Shown: positions 21,004 through 29,782, numbered from the stretch's first letter. The stretch is 64,000 bases of DNA from Nitratireductor mangrovi (GCF_007922615.2 NZ_CP042301.2:1364001-1428000); one strand, 5' to 3'. The notes: generated by a model not told the origin, from the sequence alone. Made by a program: numbers and translations.

Positions 21004-21801
21004 GTGTTTCATCTGCTGTCGAAAGTCTTCTGGGTCGTCGCCAACCCGCTCAGCCTGTCGGTGCTGGCGCTGATCGCGGCGCTGATCGCCACCGTGATCG
21101 GCTGGCGCCGAACCGCGACTACAGCGACAATTTTTGCCTTTCTCATCCTTGTCATCGGCGGCTGGACGACGGCGGGCGCGTTGATCCTGCAACCACTGGA
21201 AGAGCGCTTTCCGCGTCCGCAGGACCTTCCGGAAGCGATCGCCGGCATCATCGTTCTTGGCGGCGGCCTCGAGGGCGCGGTCAACAAGGCGCGAGGCGGC
21301 TACGAACTCAACAGTGCCGGCGACCGCTTCGTTGCCGGGGCGGTGCTCGGGCGGCGGTTTCCGGATGCGCGCATCCTCATTTCGGGCGGGCAGGGCGCCT
21401 TGATGCTCGACGGCGAGGGCGACGCCGATACGGCACCGCGACTGTTCGAGGCGCTGGGAATAGCCCGCGACCGGCTGCTGCTCGAAAACGAATCGCGCAA
21501 TACCTATGAAAACGCAGAATTCTCCAGGCGTCTTGTCGATCCGCAACCTGGCGAGGCCTGGCTGCTGGTGACGTCGGCCTTCCATATGCCGCGCTCGATG
21601 GCGCTGTTCCGCAAGGCCGGCTTCGAGGTGATCGCCTGGTCCGTCGACTACCGCACGACAGGCGAGGAGGGGCTGGGCCTTGCGCAGGACAACGCCTTCG
21701 ACAGCCTGCGCAACATGTCGATCGGCATTCGCGAATGGATCGGACTGGCGGCCTATTACATGACCGGCCGCATCGAAACCGTGCTGCCGGCGCCGCGCTG
21801 A
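21004..21801 (+). CDS. YdcF/ElyC-family (DUF218) membrane-anchored protein
   Basis: 265 residues. Two N-terminal membrane segments (about 12-32 and 38-57), then a DUF218 domain: GIIVLGGGLEGAV near 84, ILISGGQGA near 124, ENESRNTYENAEFSRRL near 160 and TSAFHMPRSMALFRKAGF near 190. The E. coli relatives (ElyC, SanA, YdcF) affect envelope integrity and polyprenol-carrier use. The start is a GTG six bases after the previous stop. Confidence 0.88.
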   Translation: MFHLLSKVFWVVANPLSLSVLALIAALIATVIGWRRTATTATIFAFLILVIGGWTTAGALILQPLEERFPRPQDLPEAIAGIIVLGGGLEGAVNKARGGYELNSAGDRFVAGAVLGRRFPDARILISGGQGALMLDGEGDADTAPRLFEALGIARDRLLLENESRNTYENAEFSRRLVDPQPGEAWLLVTSAFHMPRSMALFRKAGFEVIAWSVDYRTTGEEGLGLAQDNAFDSLRNMSIGIREWIGLAAYYMTGRIETVLPAPR

Positions 21802-21807
21802 GCGCCT

Positions 21808-22512
21808 CTATGACGCCGCCGGCTCGTCGAGCAGGGTCCGCCGCGCCTGCGAGAAGAACTGGCGCCGCACCAGCACCGCGAGCACGAACAGCGTCGTGAG
21901 CGCCAAGGCCAATGGCCCGATGAACCAGCCGAGATAGCCGATCGAGAAGAACATGCCGCGCAGGCCCGCATTGAAATGACGGCCGGCGACCACGTTCATG
22001 CGTGCGGCACGCTCGACCGCGAGGTCGAATTCCGCCGCCGCGTGCTCGTCGCGCTGCATCGGCACCGCTCCGATCAGGATCGAGCAGTAGTTGAAAAGCC
22101 GGTAGGCCCATCCGAACTTGAAGAAGGTGTAGGCCAGGATGGTCATCAGGCCGAGCACCTTGGCCTCGTAGGCCGCGCGCACCGGCGGGGCGGAGTAGGG
22201 CACGTCGACCAGGATCGAAATCACCGCGTCCGAGCCCTGGATCAGGGCGAAGCAGCCGCCGAGCGCAATCAATGCGCTGGAGGCGAAGAAGGCCGTGCCC
22301 TGTTGCAGGCCGAGCATGATCGCGGTGTCGATCATACGCAGTTCGCGGCGCGCCATGTTGGTCACCCAGGCAGTGCGCTGGACATTCATGAGTTCGGTCA
22401 GCGAACGCCGCGAGACGAATCGCCCCGACGTGGCGTGCGAAAACGCGACCCAGCAGGCGAGGAAAAAACCGATCGCGGCAAGGTCGCCCGTGGTGAAGGA
22501 ATCAGTTCCCAT
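21808..22512 (-). CDS. DUF599 family membrane protein
   Basis: 234 residues with about four membrane segments (near 10-28, 73-95, 112-130 and 190-215). The middle has YTFFKFGWAYRLFNYCSILIG and the later NVVAGRHFNAGLRGMFF, features of the DUF599 family. Function unknown. It converges on the YdcF-like gene (6 bp apart) and faces a 290-bp intergenic region. Confidence 0.82.
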   Translation of the reverse strand: MGTDSFTTGDLAAIGFFLACWVAFSHATSGRFVSRRSLTELMNVQRTAWVTNMARRELRMIDTAIMLGLQQGTAFFASSALIALGGCFALIQGSDAVISILVDVPYSAPPVRAAYEAKVLGLMTILAYTFFKFGWAYRLFNYCSILIGAVPMQRDEHAAAEFDLAVERAARMNVVAGRHFNAGLRGMFFSIGYLGWFIGPLALALTTLFVLAVLVRRQFFSQARRTLLDEPAAS

Positions 22513-22691
22513 GGCGACAGGATAGGCGCCGCGCAGGCGATTGCCAGAGCGATGGGTTTGGTCTTGCTTTCGACAAAACAGTTGAAAACCGGTTATCTAT
22601 AGTCGGGGCGCAACCCATTGAAATCACGTCGTTTAGATGCGTCGATGGGGTGTCAGTGGCGCATTCTGCCGCATTTATGCCGCTTTTCCTG

Positions 22692-22720
22692 TTGCGGTGC
22701 GAAAGGGGAAGCGCTACATC
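22692..22720 (+). promoter_or_regulatory. Candidate promoter of the 42-residue membrane peptide
   Basis: TTGCGG (22692-22697), 17-bp spacer, TACATC (22715-22720), about 75 bp before the small gene. It lies in the 290-bp gap after the divergent DUF599 gene, in which I see no other clear feature. Confidence 0.35.
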
Positions 22721-22802
22721 CCCTGCCCGTGAAGCGGCGTGCGGGACACCCGTCTGGGGCGCGCCGGGGGCAACATCGAGATTCGGAAAAATACGGATAA
22801 AC

Positions 22803-22931
22803 ATGGACGACAGCGTTCAGAAGTCGTGCTGGGGCGTAACTGCCAAGGCAATAGCGGGTTTTGCGTTCGTCATTCTCGTTGCATGGCTGGTCGGTGGCGC
22901 TGAAACCGCCGCCGTCGTGACGTCCGGCTGA
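22803..22931 (+). CDS. 42-residue single-span membrane peptide
   Basis: A short polar N-terminus (MDDSVQKSCWG), one membrane segment (about residues 16-33, IAGFAFVILVAWLVGG) and a short tail. Support for it being real: a promoter-like pair upstream at 22692-22720, a strong terminator 26 bp after its stop, and a sensible amphipathic layout. The ribosome binding site is weak (CGGAT at 22794-22798). The frame is open to 22650, but that upstream part has the composition of non-coding DNA. Function unknown. Confidence 0.5.
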   Translation: MDDSVQKSCWGVTAKAIAGFAFVILVAWLVGGAETAAVVTSG

Positions 22932-22956
22932 CGAAGAGAACAATCCTGAGACCTTC

Positions 22957-22987
22957 AAGGGGCGCGGCGTAAAGGCCGCGCCCTTTT
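22957..22987 (+). terminator. Intrinsic terminator after the small membrane peptide gene
   Basis: AAGGGGCGCGGC pairs with GCCGCGCCCTT around a 6-base loop (core GGGCGCGGC 22960-22968 with GCCGCGCCC 22975-22983), followed by TTTT. Confidence 0.8.
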
Positions 22988-23092
22988 CGTTTGTCGCGGG
23001 TGCATGTCGCGCCGGGACGGTTTAACGTCGGCGTACGAAAAGCCGGCTGGCGGCAAAGGGCCGACAACGCTGCGAAAGACCTGGTGGCGATC

Positions 23093-24493
23093 ATGTTCCT
23101 TTCCGTTTTCGACCTCTACAAGATCGGCATCGGCCCTTCGAGTTCGCACACGATGGGCCCGATGAGCGCGGCCGGGCGCTTTCTGGACGAGATCCTGAAC
23201 GGCGACTGGCCACGCCCGACGGGCACGCAGGTGACACGACTTGCGGCGAGCCTTCACGGATCGCTGGCCTTTACCGGGGTCGGTCATGGCACCGACCGCG
23301 CCGTGATCCTCGGGCTCGCCGGCGAAAACCCGACGACGGTCGACCCGGACGGGATGGAGGCGATCCTTGCGCAGGTCGCAGCCGACAAGACGGTGCGCCC
23401 GCCCGGCCACCCGGCATACCGGTTCGACCCGGCCACCGACCTGGTGCTCGACAAATCGGCGCCGCTGCCCGGCCACGCCAACGGCATGGCGTTTTCGGCG
23501 CTCGATGCCGATGACCGGGTGCTGCTGCGCCGCGTCTATTATTCGATCGGCGGCGGCTTTGTGGTGTCGGAGGAGGAGTTGCAGCGGCTGAAGGCGAAGG
23601 GCGTACCGCCGCCCGGTCCGGACGTGCCTTATCCTTTCAGGTCCGCCGCCGAAATGCTGCGCATGGCGGCCGAGAGCGGCTTGTCGATCGCCGAGATGAA
23701 GCTTGCCAACGAGGCGACCCGCATGCCGGAAGCAGAACTGGTCGACGGGCTCGACCGAATCTGGAAGGCGATGGACGGCTGCATCGAGCGTGGCCTGTCG
23801 AAGGACGGCATCATGCCGGGCGGGCTGAAGGTGCGCCGCCGCGCCCGCGTGCTGCATGACCGGCTGGAGAGCGACTGGCGCGAGAACCGTCCCAACCCGC
23901 TGCTGGCCAATGACTGGCTGGCGGTCTTCGCCATGGCGGTCAACGAGGAAAACGCCGCCGGCGGTCGTGTCGTCACCGCGCCGACCAATGGCGCTGCCGG
24001 CGTGGTGCCGGCGGTGCTGCGCTACTGGCTGAAGTTCCACGTCGATGCCGACCAGCATGGCATCCGCGATTTCCTGCTCACCTCAGCCGCGATCGGCGGC
24101 ATCATCAAGCACAACGCCTCGATCTCGGGGGCAGAGGTCGGGTGCCAGGGCGAGGTCGGCTCGGCGTCGGCGATGGCGGCGGCGGGCCTTGCCGCAGTCA
24201 TGGGCGGCACCCCCGAGCAGGTCGAGAACGCGGCAGAAATCGCGCTCGAACATCATCTCGGCATGACCTGCGACCCTGTCGGCGGACTCGTCCAGGTGCC
24301 CTGCATCGAACGCAACGCGCTTGGCGCGGTCAAGGCGGTGACGGCAGCCTCGCTGGCGATCAAGGGCGACGGCAAGCATTTCGTGCCGCTCGACAATTGC
24401 ATCGAGACCATGCGCCAGACCGGCCTCGACATGAACGAGCGCTACAAGGAAACCAGCCAGGGCGGGCTGGCCGTCAACGTGGTGGAGTGCTGA
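23093..24493 (+). CDS. sdaA: L-serine ammonia-lyase (single-chain, iron-sulfur)
   Basis: 466 residues. Converts L-serine to pyruvate and ammonia using a [4Fe-4S] cluster. The N-terminal beta domain starts [23 protein letters not shown]; the alpha domain begins near residue 185. The cluster cysteines are visible at about C351 ([14 protein letters not shown]), C393 ([10 protein letters not shown]) and C404 (VPCIERNA). The frame is open to 22991 but ATG 23093 fits the family N-terminus. It is a single gene after a terminator, with its own promoter not identified. Confidence 0.96.
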   Translation: MFLSVFDLYKIGIGPSSSHTMGPMSAAGRFLDEILNGDWPRPTGTQVTRLAASLHGSLAFTGVGHGTDRAVILGLAGENPTTVDPDGMEAILAQVAADKTVRPPGHPAYRFDPATDLVLDKSAPLPGHANGMAFSALDADDRVLLRRVYYSIGGGFVVSEEELQRLKAKGVPPPGPDVPYPFRSAAEMLRMAAESGLSIAEMKLANEATRMPEAELVDGLDRIWKAMDGCIERGLSKDGIMPGGLKVRRRARVLHDRLESDWRENRPNPLLANDWLAVFAMAVNEENAAGGRVVTAPTNGAAGVVPAVLRYWLKFHVDADQHGIRDFLLTSAAIGGIIKHNASISGAEVGCQGEVGSASAMAAAGLAAVMGGTPEQVENAAEIALEHHLGMTCDPVGGLVQVPCIERNALGAVKAVTAASLAIKGDGKHFVPLDNCIETMRQTGLDMNERYKETSQGGLAVNVVEC

Positions 24494-24566
24494 GCCGGCG
24501 CCCGGCACGCTGTGGAGAAGCGCGGCGCCGTCTTGACCGGCGCCTTCCACGCGCTACACCAAAACC

Positions 24567-25004
24567 ATGACCCTCAACCTGGTCAAGCTGTGCGTGGGCG
24601 CCGAGAGCGTCGAGGACCTTCAGGGCTGGATCGCGGCCCGCCTTGAGCGCATGCGCCGCGCCGGCGAGACGCCCGAGCATTTCCACACCACCCGCATGAC
24701 ACCGAGACGGCGCGAGGAACTGCTCGACGGCGGTTCGCTCTACTGGGTAATCAAGGGTAATGTACAGTGCCGGCAGGTGCTGGCCGATATCCGGCCGTTC
24801 ACCGACAATGAGGGCATCGATCGCTGCCATCTGGTGTTCGAGCCGGAAATTGTCCCGACCGAGTGGCAGCCGCGCCGCGCCTTCCAGGGCTGGCGCTACC
24901 TGCAGGGCAAGGACGCGCCGCGCGACATCAAGGACGCCAGCGCCGGCTGGCAGGCGCTGCCGCCGGAACTGCGCCGCGAACTCGCCGAGCTTGGCCTGCT
25001 CTAG
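24567..25004 (+). CDS. DUF1489 family protein
   Basis: 145 residues, soluble. The features HTTRMTPRRREELLDGGSLYWVIKG in the middle (given here as overlapping pieces: HTTRMTPRR, GGSLYWVIKG) and RAFQGWRYLQGKDAPRD near the end are typical of this alphaproteobacterial family. Cytoplasmic, function unknown. It stands alone between sdaA and mipZ. Confidence 0.82.
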   Translation: MTLNLVKLCVGAESVEDLQGWIAARLERMRRAGETPEHFHTTRMTPRRREELLDGGSLYWVIKGNVQCRQVLADIRPFTDNEGIDRCHLVFEPEIVPTEWQPRRAFQGWRYLQGKDAPRDIKDASAGWQALPPELRRELAELGLL

Positions 25005-25122
25005 TAACGGCGAGGCCTTTACCAAGGCGCTTTACCAAAAAGAACGGTTTTTCCGCTACAAATCGCGTGAAGCTTGATGCTTTGGGCGAAAAGCGGCAAT
25101 TTGGCCGTGGGGAGTGGCGACG

Positions 25123-26058
25123 ATGTTCTTGTCGGGACTGAAAGGCCCGGACGGGCGGCGCGAACATGGCGCCCACGTCATCGTCTGCGGCAACGAAAAG
25201 GGCGGCTCGGGCAAGTCGACGACGGCCATGCACATCGCCGTCGCGCTGCTTCGTTCCGGCTACTCGGTCGCTACCGTCGACCTCGACGGCCGCCAGCTTT
25301 CACTGACCCGTTATGTCGAAAACCGCCGCCGCTGGGCGCGCAAGGCGGGCATCTCGCTGGCCGCGCCGCACCACTTTTCGGTGCCGCCGGCACGCCGGGA
25401 CACGATCAGCGACGCCGAAAGCGAAGAGTTCCGCAAGTTCACCGAAGGTCTCGGCGACATCGAGAACGACCACGAATTCGTGGTCATCGACACGCCCGGC
25501 TCCGATACCTTCCTCAACCGTCTGGCGCACCGCATCGCCGACACGCTGGTCACCCCGATGAACGACAGCTTCATCGATTTCGACGTGCTGGCCCGCATCG
25601 ATCCGCTGAGCCACGACATCATCGAGCTTTCGCAATATGCCTCGGCCGTGCGCGACGCGCGCCGCGAACGACGCCAGGCCGACAACTCGATCCTCGACTG
25701 GGTGGTGGTGCGCAACCGAATGTCGTCCTTCACCTCGCGCAACGAGCAGAAGGTCGATGCCAGCCTGAAGAACCTTGCCATGAAGCTCGGTTTCCGTATC
25801 GCCGACGGCATTTCCGAACGCGTCATCTTCCGCGAGTTCTTCCCGATCGGCCTGACCGCGCTCGACGATTTCGACGAGCACGTGCTCGGTACGCAGCCGA
25901 CCCTGTCGCATCTGGCCGCACGGCAGGAAATCCGGCAACTGCTCGCCGCGCTGCGCCTGCCGACCAGCGACCATGGACGCCGGCGCATGGACATGCGCCG
26001 CAAGTTCGCCGAGGCGACCGAAAAGCCGCTCGACCTGCCGGACATTTTCGCCAACTGA
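25123..26058 (+). CDS. mipZ: Division-plane positioning ATPase MipZ
   Basis: 311 residues, ParA/MinD-type ATPase. The deviant Walker A motif GNEKGGSGKSTTAMHIA lies at about residues 24-40 and the Walker B part FVVIDTPGSD near 120. In Caulobacter, MipZ forms gradients from the poles through ParB and keeps FtsZ at midcell. ATG 25123 is chosen over GTG 25114 since GGGGAG lies at 25109-25114. It is followed by a VWA-like and a J-domain gene on the same strand. Confidence 0.93.
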   Translation: MFLSGLKGPDGRREHGAHVIVCGNEKGGSGKSTTAMHIAVALLRSGYSVATVDLDGRQLSLTRYVENRRRWARKAGISLAAPHHFSVPPARRDTISDAESEEFRKFTEGLGDIENDHEFVVIDTPGSDTFLNRLAHRIADTLVTPMNDSFIDFDVLARIDPLSHDIIELSQYASAVRDARRERRQADNSILDWVVVRNRMSSFTSRNEQKVDASLKNLAMKLGFRIADGISERVIFREFFPIGLTALDDFDEHVLGTQPTLSHLAARQEIRQLLAALRLPTSDHGRRRMDMRRKFAEATEKPLDLPDIFAN

Positions 26059-26117
26059 GCGCGCGCGGCCGCCGGCGGACTTGCAAGTTTCGCTTCCGGG
26101 CCACATTTTCCACATTG

Positions 26118-26849
26118 ATGAGCAAACCGGACACACCACGTGCGCGCAACGAGGTCGCGCCGACCGGCGACGCGCAATCCTCGCGCGGCGAGGTTGACGC
26201 CTTCCTGAAACACGCCAAGGCGCTGCGCGCCGTGTCGGGCACCGCGCGCGGGCGGCTGGTGCTGGCGCTCGACGCGACGATGAGCCGCCAGCCGACCTGG
26301 GATCTGGCCTGCCGGCTGCAAGGCGAGATGTTCGCGGCCGCCGGCAAGACCGGCAAATTACGGGTGCAACTGGTCTATTTCCGGGGCTTCGGCGAATGCC
26401 GTGCGTCGAAATTCGTGCTCGACACCGACGAACTGACGCGGCTGATGACGCGGATCGACTGCCGTGGCGGGCGGACGCAGATCGGCAAGGTGCTCGCCCA
26501 TGCCATCAAGGAGAACGAGCGCGAGAAGATCGACGCGCTGGTCTATATCGGCGATGCGATGGAAGAGGATGTCGACGAACTGGCGGACAAGGCTGGGCAA
26601 CTCGGCCTTCACGGCGTGCCGGTGTTCCTGTTCCAGGAGGGCGGGGACGGCGCGGCCGAGACCGCCTTTCGCGAAATCGCCCGGCTTTCGCGCGGCGCCT
26701 GGTTCCGCTTCGATCGCAACGCCGCCGGCAAGCTCGCCGAACTCCTGTCCTCGATCGCGATTTACGCGACCGGCGGGTTGAAGGCGCTCAAGGCGCGCGA
26801 CCGTGCCGGCGACCGGCTCTTGATCGAACATCTCGGCAAGGGGCGGTAG
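26118..26849 (+). CDS. VWA-like (von Willebrand A) cytoplasmic protein
   Basis: 243 residues, no signal or membrane segment. A Rossmann-like VWA core begins near residue 46 (RLVLALDATMS), with a MIDAS-type metal site D52-x-T54-x-S56, T120 (GGRTQIGKVL) and D146 (YIGDAMEED). ATG 26118 is preceded in frame by TTG 26115; the longer open frame upstream overlaps mipZ. VWA proteins often work with AAA+ ATPases or chaperones; the partner here may be one of the neighbours. Ends 12 bp before the J-domain gene. Confidence 0.78.
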   Translation: MSKPDTPRARNEVAPTGDAQSSRGEVDAFLKHAKALRAVSGTARGRLVLALDATMSRQPTWDLACRLQGEMFAAAGKTGKLRVQLVYFRGFGECRASKFVLDTDELTRLMTRIDCRGGRTQIGKVLAHAIKENEREKIDALVYIGDAMEEDVDELADKAGQLGLHGVPVFLFQEGGDGAAETAFREIARLSRGAWFRFDRNAAGKLAELLSSIAIYATGGLKALKARDRAGDRLLIEHLGKGR

Positions 26850-26861
26850 CAGGAAAACGCC

Positions 26862-27557
26862 ATGACCGTGCCCTTCTATCTGGCCGCGCTGGTGCTGCTT
26901 GGTGCTCTCGGCACGCTGGTTTTCGTGCGCGCCAGCCCGGCGCGGCTTGCTGCCGCCATTCATGCCACGGGACCGCTGCTGGCGGGGCTTGCCGGCATCG
27001 GGCTTCTGGTGATGGGGCGCGTCGGGCTTGCCGGCGTGGCCTTCTCGATGGCCGCCGCCTGGTATCTTTCCTACCGCAACCGGCGCGCGGTGCGGCGCTC
27101 ACCCGGCCGCATCTCGACCGTGCGCACGGCCGCTCTCGAGATGGAACTCGATCACGATTCGGGCGGGCTGGAGGGCATGGTGCTGGCAGGCCGCTTCGAG
27201 GGCCGCATGCTGTCGGCGCTTGACAGGGACGAACTTCTGGAACTTCACACCGCGCTGGGCGAGGACGGCGAGAGCCTACAGTTGCTTGAAACCTATCTTG
27301 ACGGCCGGTTCCCCGGTTGGCGTGAAAGCACGGACGGTGACACGGACCGGCGGCAGCGAGCTTCGCCACGCTCTGGCCCCATGACTGAGGAGGAGGCCTA
27401 CAAGGTCCTTGGTCTTGAAGCGGGTGCCAGCGCGGCGGACATCCGCGAGGCGCATCGCCGCCTGATGCAGCGCCTGCACCCCGACCTCGGCGGTTCGTCC
27501 TTTCTTGCCGCGCGTATCAACGAAGCTCGCGACGTTCTCTTGGATGGTCATGAATGA
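26862..27557 (+). CDS. Membrane-anchored J-domain protein
   Basis: 231 residues: two or three hydrophobic segments in the first 70 residues, a soluble linker (LEMELDHDSGGLEGMVLAG), and a C-terminal J domain from about residue 173 (MTEEEAYKVLGLEAGASAA) with the HPD motif at 206-208 (RLHPDLGGSSFLAARINEA). The HPD loop stimulates DnaK ATPase; the C-terminal short J domain next to a membrane anchor resembles the mitochondrial TIM14/Pam18 type and Caulobacter-type DjlA relatives. Same transcript as the VWA-like gene. Confidence 0.87.
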   Translation: MTVPFYLAALVLLGALGTLVFVRASPARLAAAIHATGPLLAGLAGIGLLVMGRVGLAGVAFSMAAAWYLSYRNRRAVRRSPGRISTVRTAALEMELDHDSGGLEGMVLAGRFEGRMLSALDRDELLELHTALGEDGESLQLLETYLDGRFPGWRESTDGDTDRRQRASPRSGPMTEEEAYKVLGLEAGASAADIREAHRRLMQRLHPDLGGSSFLAARINEARDVLLDGHE

Positions 27558-27620
27558 GGTCTCCGTCGACACGTTACATTCCGGGAGGGCCGCCCGCCGA
27601 CCACGGGCGGCGGCTGGTGG

Positions 27621-28952
27621 CTACTGCTCTGCCGCGTAGCAGTCGATCTTCTTTTTCTTGAGTGCCGCGCAGGCGTTCCAGGCAGCGGTCTTGGTGTTGA
27701 AGCCGCCAAAGCGCGCGCGGTGATAGACGACGCCGTCAAGTTCGAACGGCACGGTGAAGGGCGAGGCCTTTGACAGGATATCGCCGGCCTTTTCGCGGGT
27801 GCGGGAGAGGGCTGAGAGTGCTTCCTGCTGGTTCGGCGACGACGCGACCTGGACTGTCCAGCCGGGCACCACGGTCGACGCGGTCTTGACCGGATCGACA
27901 CCGTTGACCGAGTTGCGGATTTCGGTGGCGGCGTCCGACGCCTGCGCCACCTCGGCGCGCGGCCGCTTGGCCGGCTCGGGCGCGAAAGCGGCGACTTCGA
28001 CCTCTTCCTCCGGCCGCGCTTTCGGGGTGGGGATATCGCGGCGCGGCAACGTGATCATGCCGGCGACGACTGCGCCCTTACTGCCCGACGGGCGCGCGAT
28101 CAACTGGCCGCGGTCGCGCGTCGACGCCTTCGGCAGATATTCGCGGATCAGTTCGGCCATGTGCGCATCGCGGCTGCGCCCGGTGCGCCCGCCCATGACG
28201 ACGGCGACGATGCTGCGGCCGCCGGTCTTCACCGACGAGACAAGGTTGAAGCCCGAGGCGCGGATATAGCCGGTCTTGATGCCGTCGACGCCCTTGATTC
28301 GGCCGAGCAGCTTGTTGTGGTTGCCCATGCGCGACTTGCCGAACTTGAACGAGCGGGTCGCGAAATAGTGATAATGGTGAGGGAAGTGCTCGCGGAGCGC
28401 GATGCCCAGCGTGGCCATATCGCGTGCCGTCGTGCGCTGGCCCGAATCGGGCAGGCCGGAAGCGTTGCGGAATGTGGTCTTGCTCATGCCGAGCGCGCGC
28501 GCCTTGTCTGTCATCTTGCGGGCAAAGCCCGATTCCGTGCCGCCAAAATATTCGGCGACCGCCGCCGAGGCGTCATTGGCCGACTTGGTGACCAGCGCAT
28601 AGATCGCGGTTTCGACCGTGATCGAGCCGCCGGCCCTGACCCCGAGCTTGGTTGGCGGGCGCGAGGCAGCATGGGCGGAGAAGGGGATGCGCGTGTTCTT
28701 GTTGACCTTGCCGGCATCCATCGCCTCGAAGATCATGTAGAGCGTCATCATCTTGGTCAGCGACGCCGGATAGCGCGGCGCATCGCCATTGGACGCAAAC
28801 AGCGTCTTGCCCGTATTCGCGTCGACCACGATCGCGGCGTATTTCGACGCGCTGGCGGAGGTGGCCCCGCAAAAGGCGAACGCTATCAGGGTGATGGTGA
28901 GGAACCGGGAAACAATCCCGAACGAAGAAGAACCGAAACTCGCCCTACGCAC
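27621..28952 (-). CDS. D-alanyl-D-alanine carboxypeptidase with a C-terminal SPOR domain
   Basis: 443 residues from GTG 28952. Periplasmic enzyme that trims the terminal D-Ala of peptidoglycan pentapeptides. A signal peptide lies at about 1-35. The S11 peptidase motifs are complete: S64-L-T-K67, S124-A-N126, K226-T-G228. After a variable linker a SPOR domain (about 365-443, WTVQVASSPNQQEALSALS) should bind denuded glycan at the septum. GTG 28952 is chosen for the AGAAGG ribosome binding site; an ATG at 29003 would add 17 residues before the signal peptide. Confidence 0.9.
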   Translation of the reverse strand: MRRASFGSSSFGIVSRFLTITLIAFAFCGATSASASKYAAIVVDANTGKTLFASNGDAPRYPASLTKMMTLYMIFEAMDAGKVNKNTRIPFSAHAASRPPTKLGVRAGGSITVETAIYALVTKSANDASAAVAEYFGGTESGFARKMTDKARALGMSKTTFRNASGLPDSGQRTTARDMATLGIALREHFPHHYHYFATRSFKFGKSRMGNHNKLLGRIKGVDGIKTGYIRASGFNLVSSVKTGGRSIVAVVMGGRTGRSRDAHMAELIREYLPKASTRDRGQLIARPSGSKGAVVAGMITLPRRDIPTPKARPEEEVEVAAFAPEPAKRPRAEVAQASDAATEIRNSVNGVDPVKTASTVVPGWTVQVASSPNQQEALSALSRTREKAGDILSKASPFTVPFELDGVVYHRARFGGFNTKTAAWNACAALKKKKIDCYAAEQ

Positions 28953-29201
28953 TGTCTTACCTTCTGGTTCTGCAACGGATGTACGGAGCGCCCCCGCCCG
29001 CATTGCAATTCCAGAAAGAGTATCGGCGCCGCCGTTACCAATCCGTTTATGGTAACCGGAATCTTCACCGTCCCGGTCGCTTTTGTTTTGAATGCGAGCG
29101 ATCAATGCCGCTGAGCAATCTGGAAGCCAGCAGCGCAGGTTCGGTTGTGCGGGCCGTGTGTCTGCCGGGCGTCACGGTTGCCTCCCGAACCGGACGCCGT
29201 C

Positions 29202-29230
29202 TTGACACTGGTTGCGGTGCAAACTAATTT
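29202..29230 (+). promoter_or_regulatory. Strong phasin promoter
   Basis: Consensus TTGACA (29202-29207), 17-bp spacer and TAATTT (29225-29230), 54 bp before the phasin start. The best sigma-70-type promoter in the window. Confidence 0.7.
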
Positions 29231-29244
29231 TGTGCATTGCACAA
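29230..29244. promoter_or_regulatory. Palindromic operator at the phasin promoter, PhaR-like
   Basis: TTGTGCA-T-TGCACAA is a perfect inverted repeat that begins at the -10 box and covers the predicted transcription start. The part TGCATTGCACAA fits the TGCRNYGCASMA consensus reported, as I recall it, for the PHB regulator PhaR of Bradyrhizobium. Repression of the phasin gene is inferred. Confidence 0.6.
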
Positions 29245-29284
29245 CCGCGCTGCCCGCGCATCCAACTTCCCCGGGAAAACCACG

Positions 29285-29614
29285 ATGATGAACACCTTCG
29301 AAGACGCCGGAAAATTCGGCAAGGAATATATGGACACCAGCCTGAAGAGCGCCGCCGCGCTGTCCAAGGGCTTCCAGGCGATCGCCGCCGAGGCGACCGA
29401 ATATTCCAAGAAGCAGTTCGAAACCGCCACCGCCGCGTTCGAGAGCCTGGTCGCCGCCAAGTCGCTCGACAAGGCCGTCGAGGTCCAGTCGGACTACGCC
29501 AAGCAGGCCTACGAATCGTTCGTCGCCGAGGCGACCAAGCTCGGCGATCTTTATGCCGACATGGCCAAGGACGCCTACAAGCCGTTCGAATCGATCGTGG
29601 CCAAGGCTGCCTGA
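29285..29614 (+). CDS. Phasin (polyhydroxyalkanoate granule-associated protein)
   Basis: 109 residues, all-helical, of the phasin_2 type. The region SLKSAAALSKGFQAIAAEAT followed by EYSKKQFETATAAFESL and ASKSLD-like segments is typical: amphipathic helices that coat PHB granules and keep them small. Two adjacent ATG codons (29285, 29288) with GGGAAA upstream. It has its own strong promoter with a palindromic operator and its own terminator, which fits a highly expressed single gene responding to carbon storage. Confidence 0.88.
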   Translation: MMNTFEDAGKFGKEYMDTSLKSAAALSKGFQAIAAEATEYSKKQFETATAAFESLVAAKSLDKAVEVQSDYAKQAYESFVAEATKLGDLYADMAKDAYKPFESIVAKAA

Positions 29615-29661
29615 GCCCCTTCGATACGAAATTTCTCGCGGGCCACCAGCCTGCCGAAAGG

Positions 29662-29690
29662 CCCGGTCGCTAAAGTGCGGCCGGGTTTTT
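29662..29690 (+). terminator. Phasin gene terminator
   Basis: CCCGGTCGC (29662-29670) pairs with GCGGCCGGG (29677-29685) with one G-U pair, loop TAAAGT, then TTTTT. Confidence 0.8.
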
Positions 29691-29754
29691 CTTTTGTGCG
29701 GCGTGCGCGGTGCAATCGTGACCGAAAATGCCTGCTCTTACGGGCAGGCTCGTA

Positions 29755-29782
29755 TTGTCAGCGCTACAGAAGGCCTTAAAAT
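29755..29782 (+). promoter_or_regulatory. clpS: clpS-clpA promoter
   Basis: TTGTCA (29755-29760), 16-bp spacer, TAAAAT (29777-29782). Transcription should begin near 29789, which is exactly the first in-frame ATG of clpS. Confidence 0.55.

Larger units (their letters stand above)
28953..29284. other. Divergent intergenic region between the carboxypeptidase and phasin genes
   Basis: About 330 bp. It holds the alternative ATG of the carboxypeptidase (29003), an inverted repeat GTTACC-N11-GGTAAC at 29034-29056 that could be an operator, and the phasin promoter with its palindrome (29202-29244). No convincing -35/-10 pair was found for the carboxypeptidase gene, and I see nothing else between 29057 and 29200. 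Confidence 0.5.
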
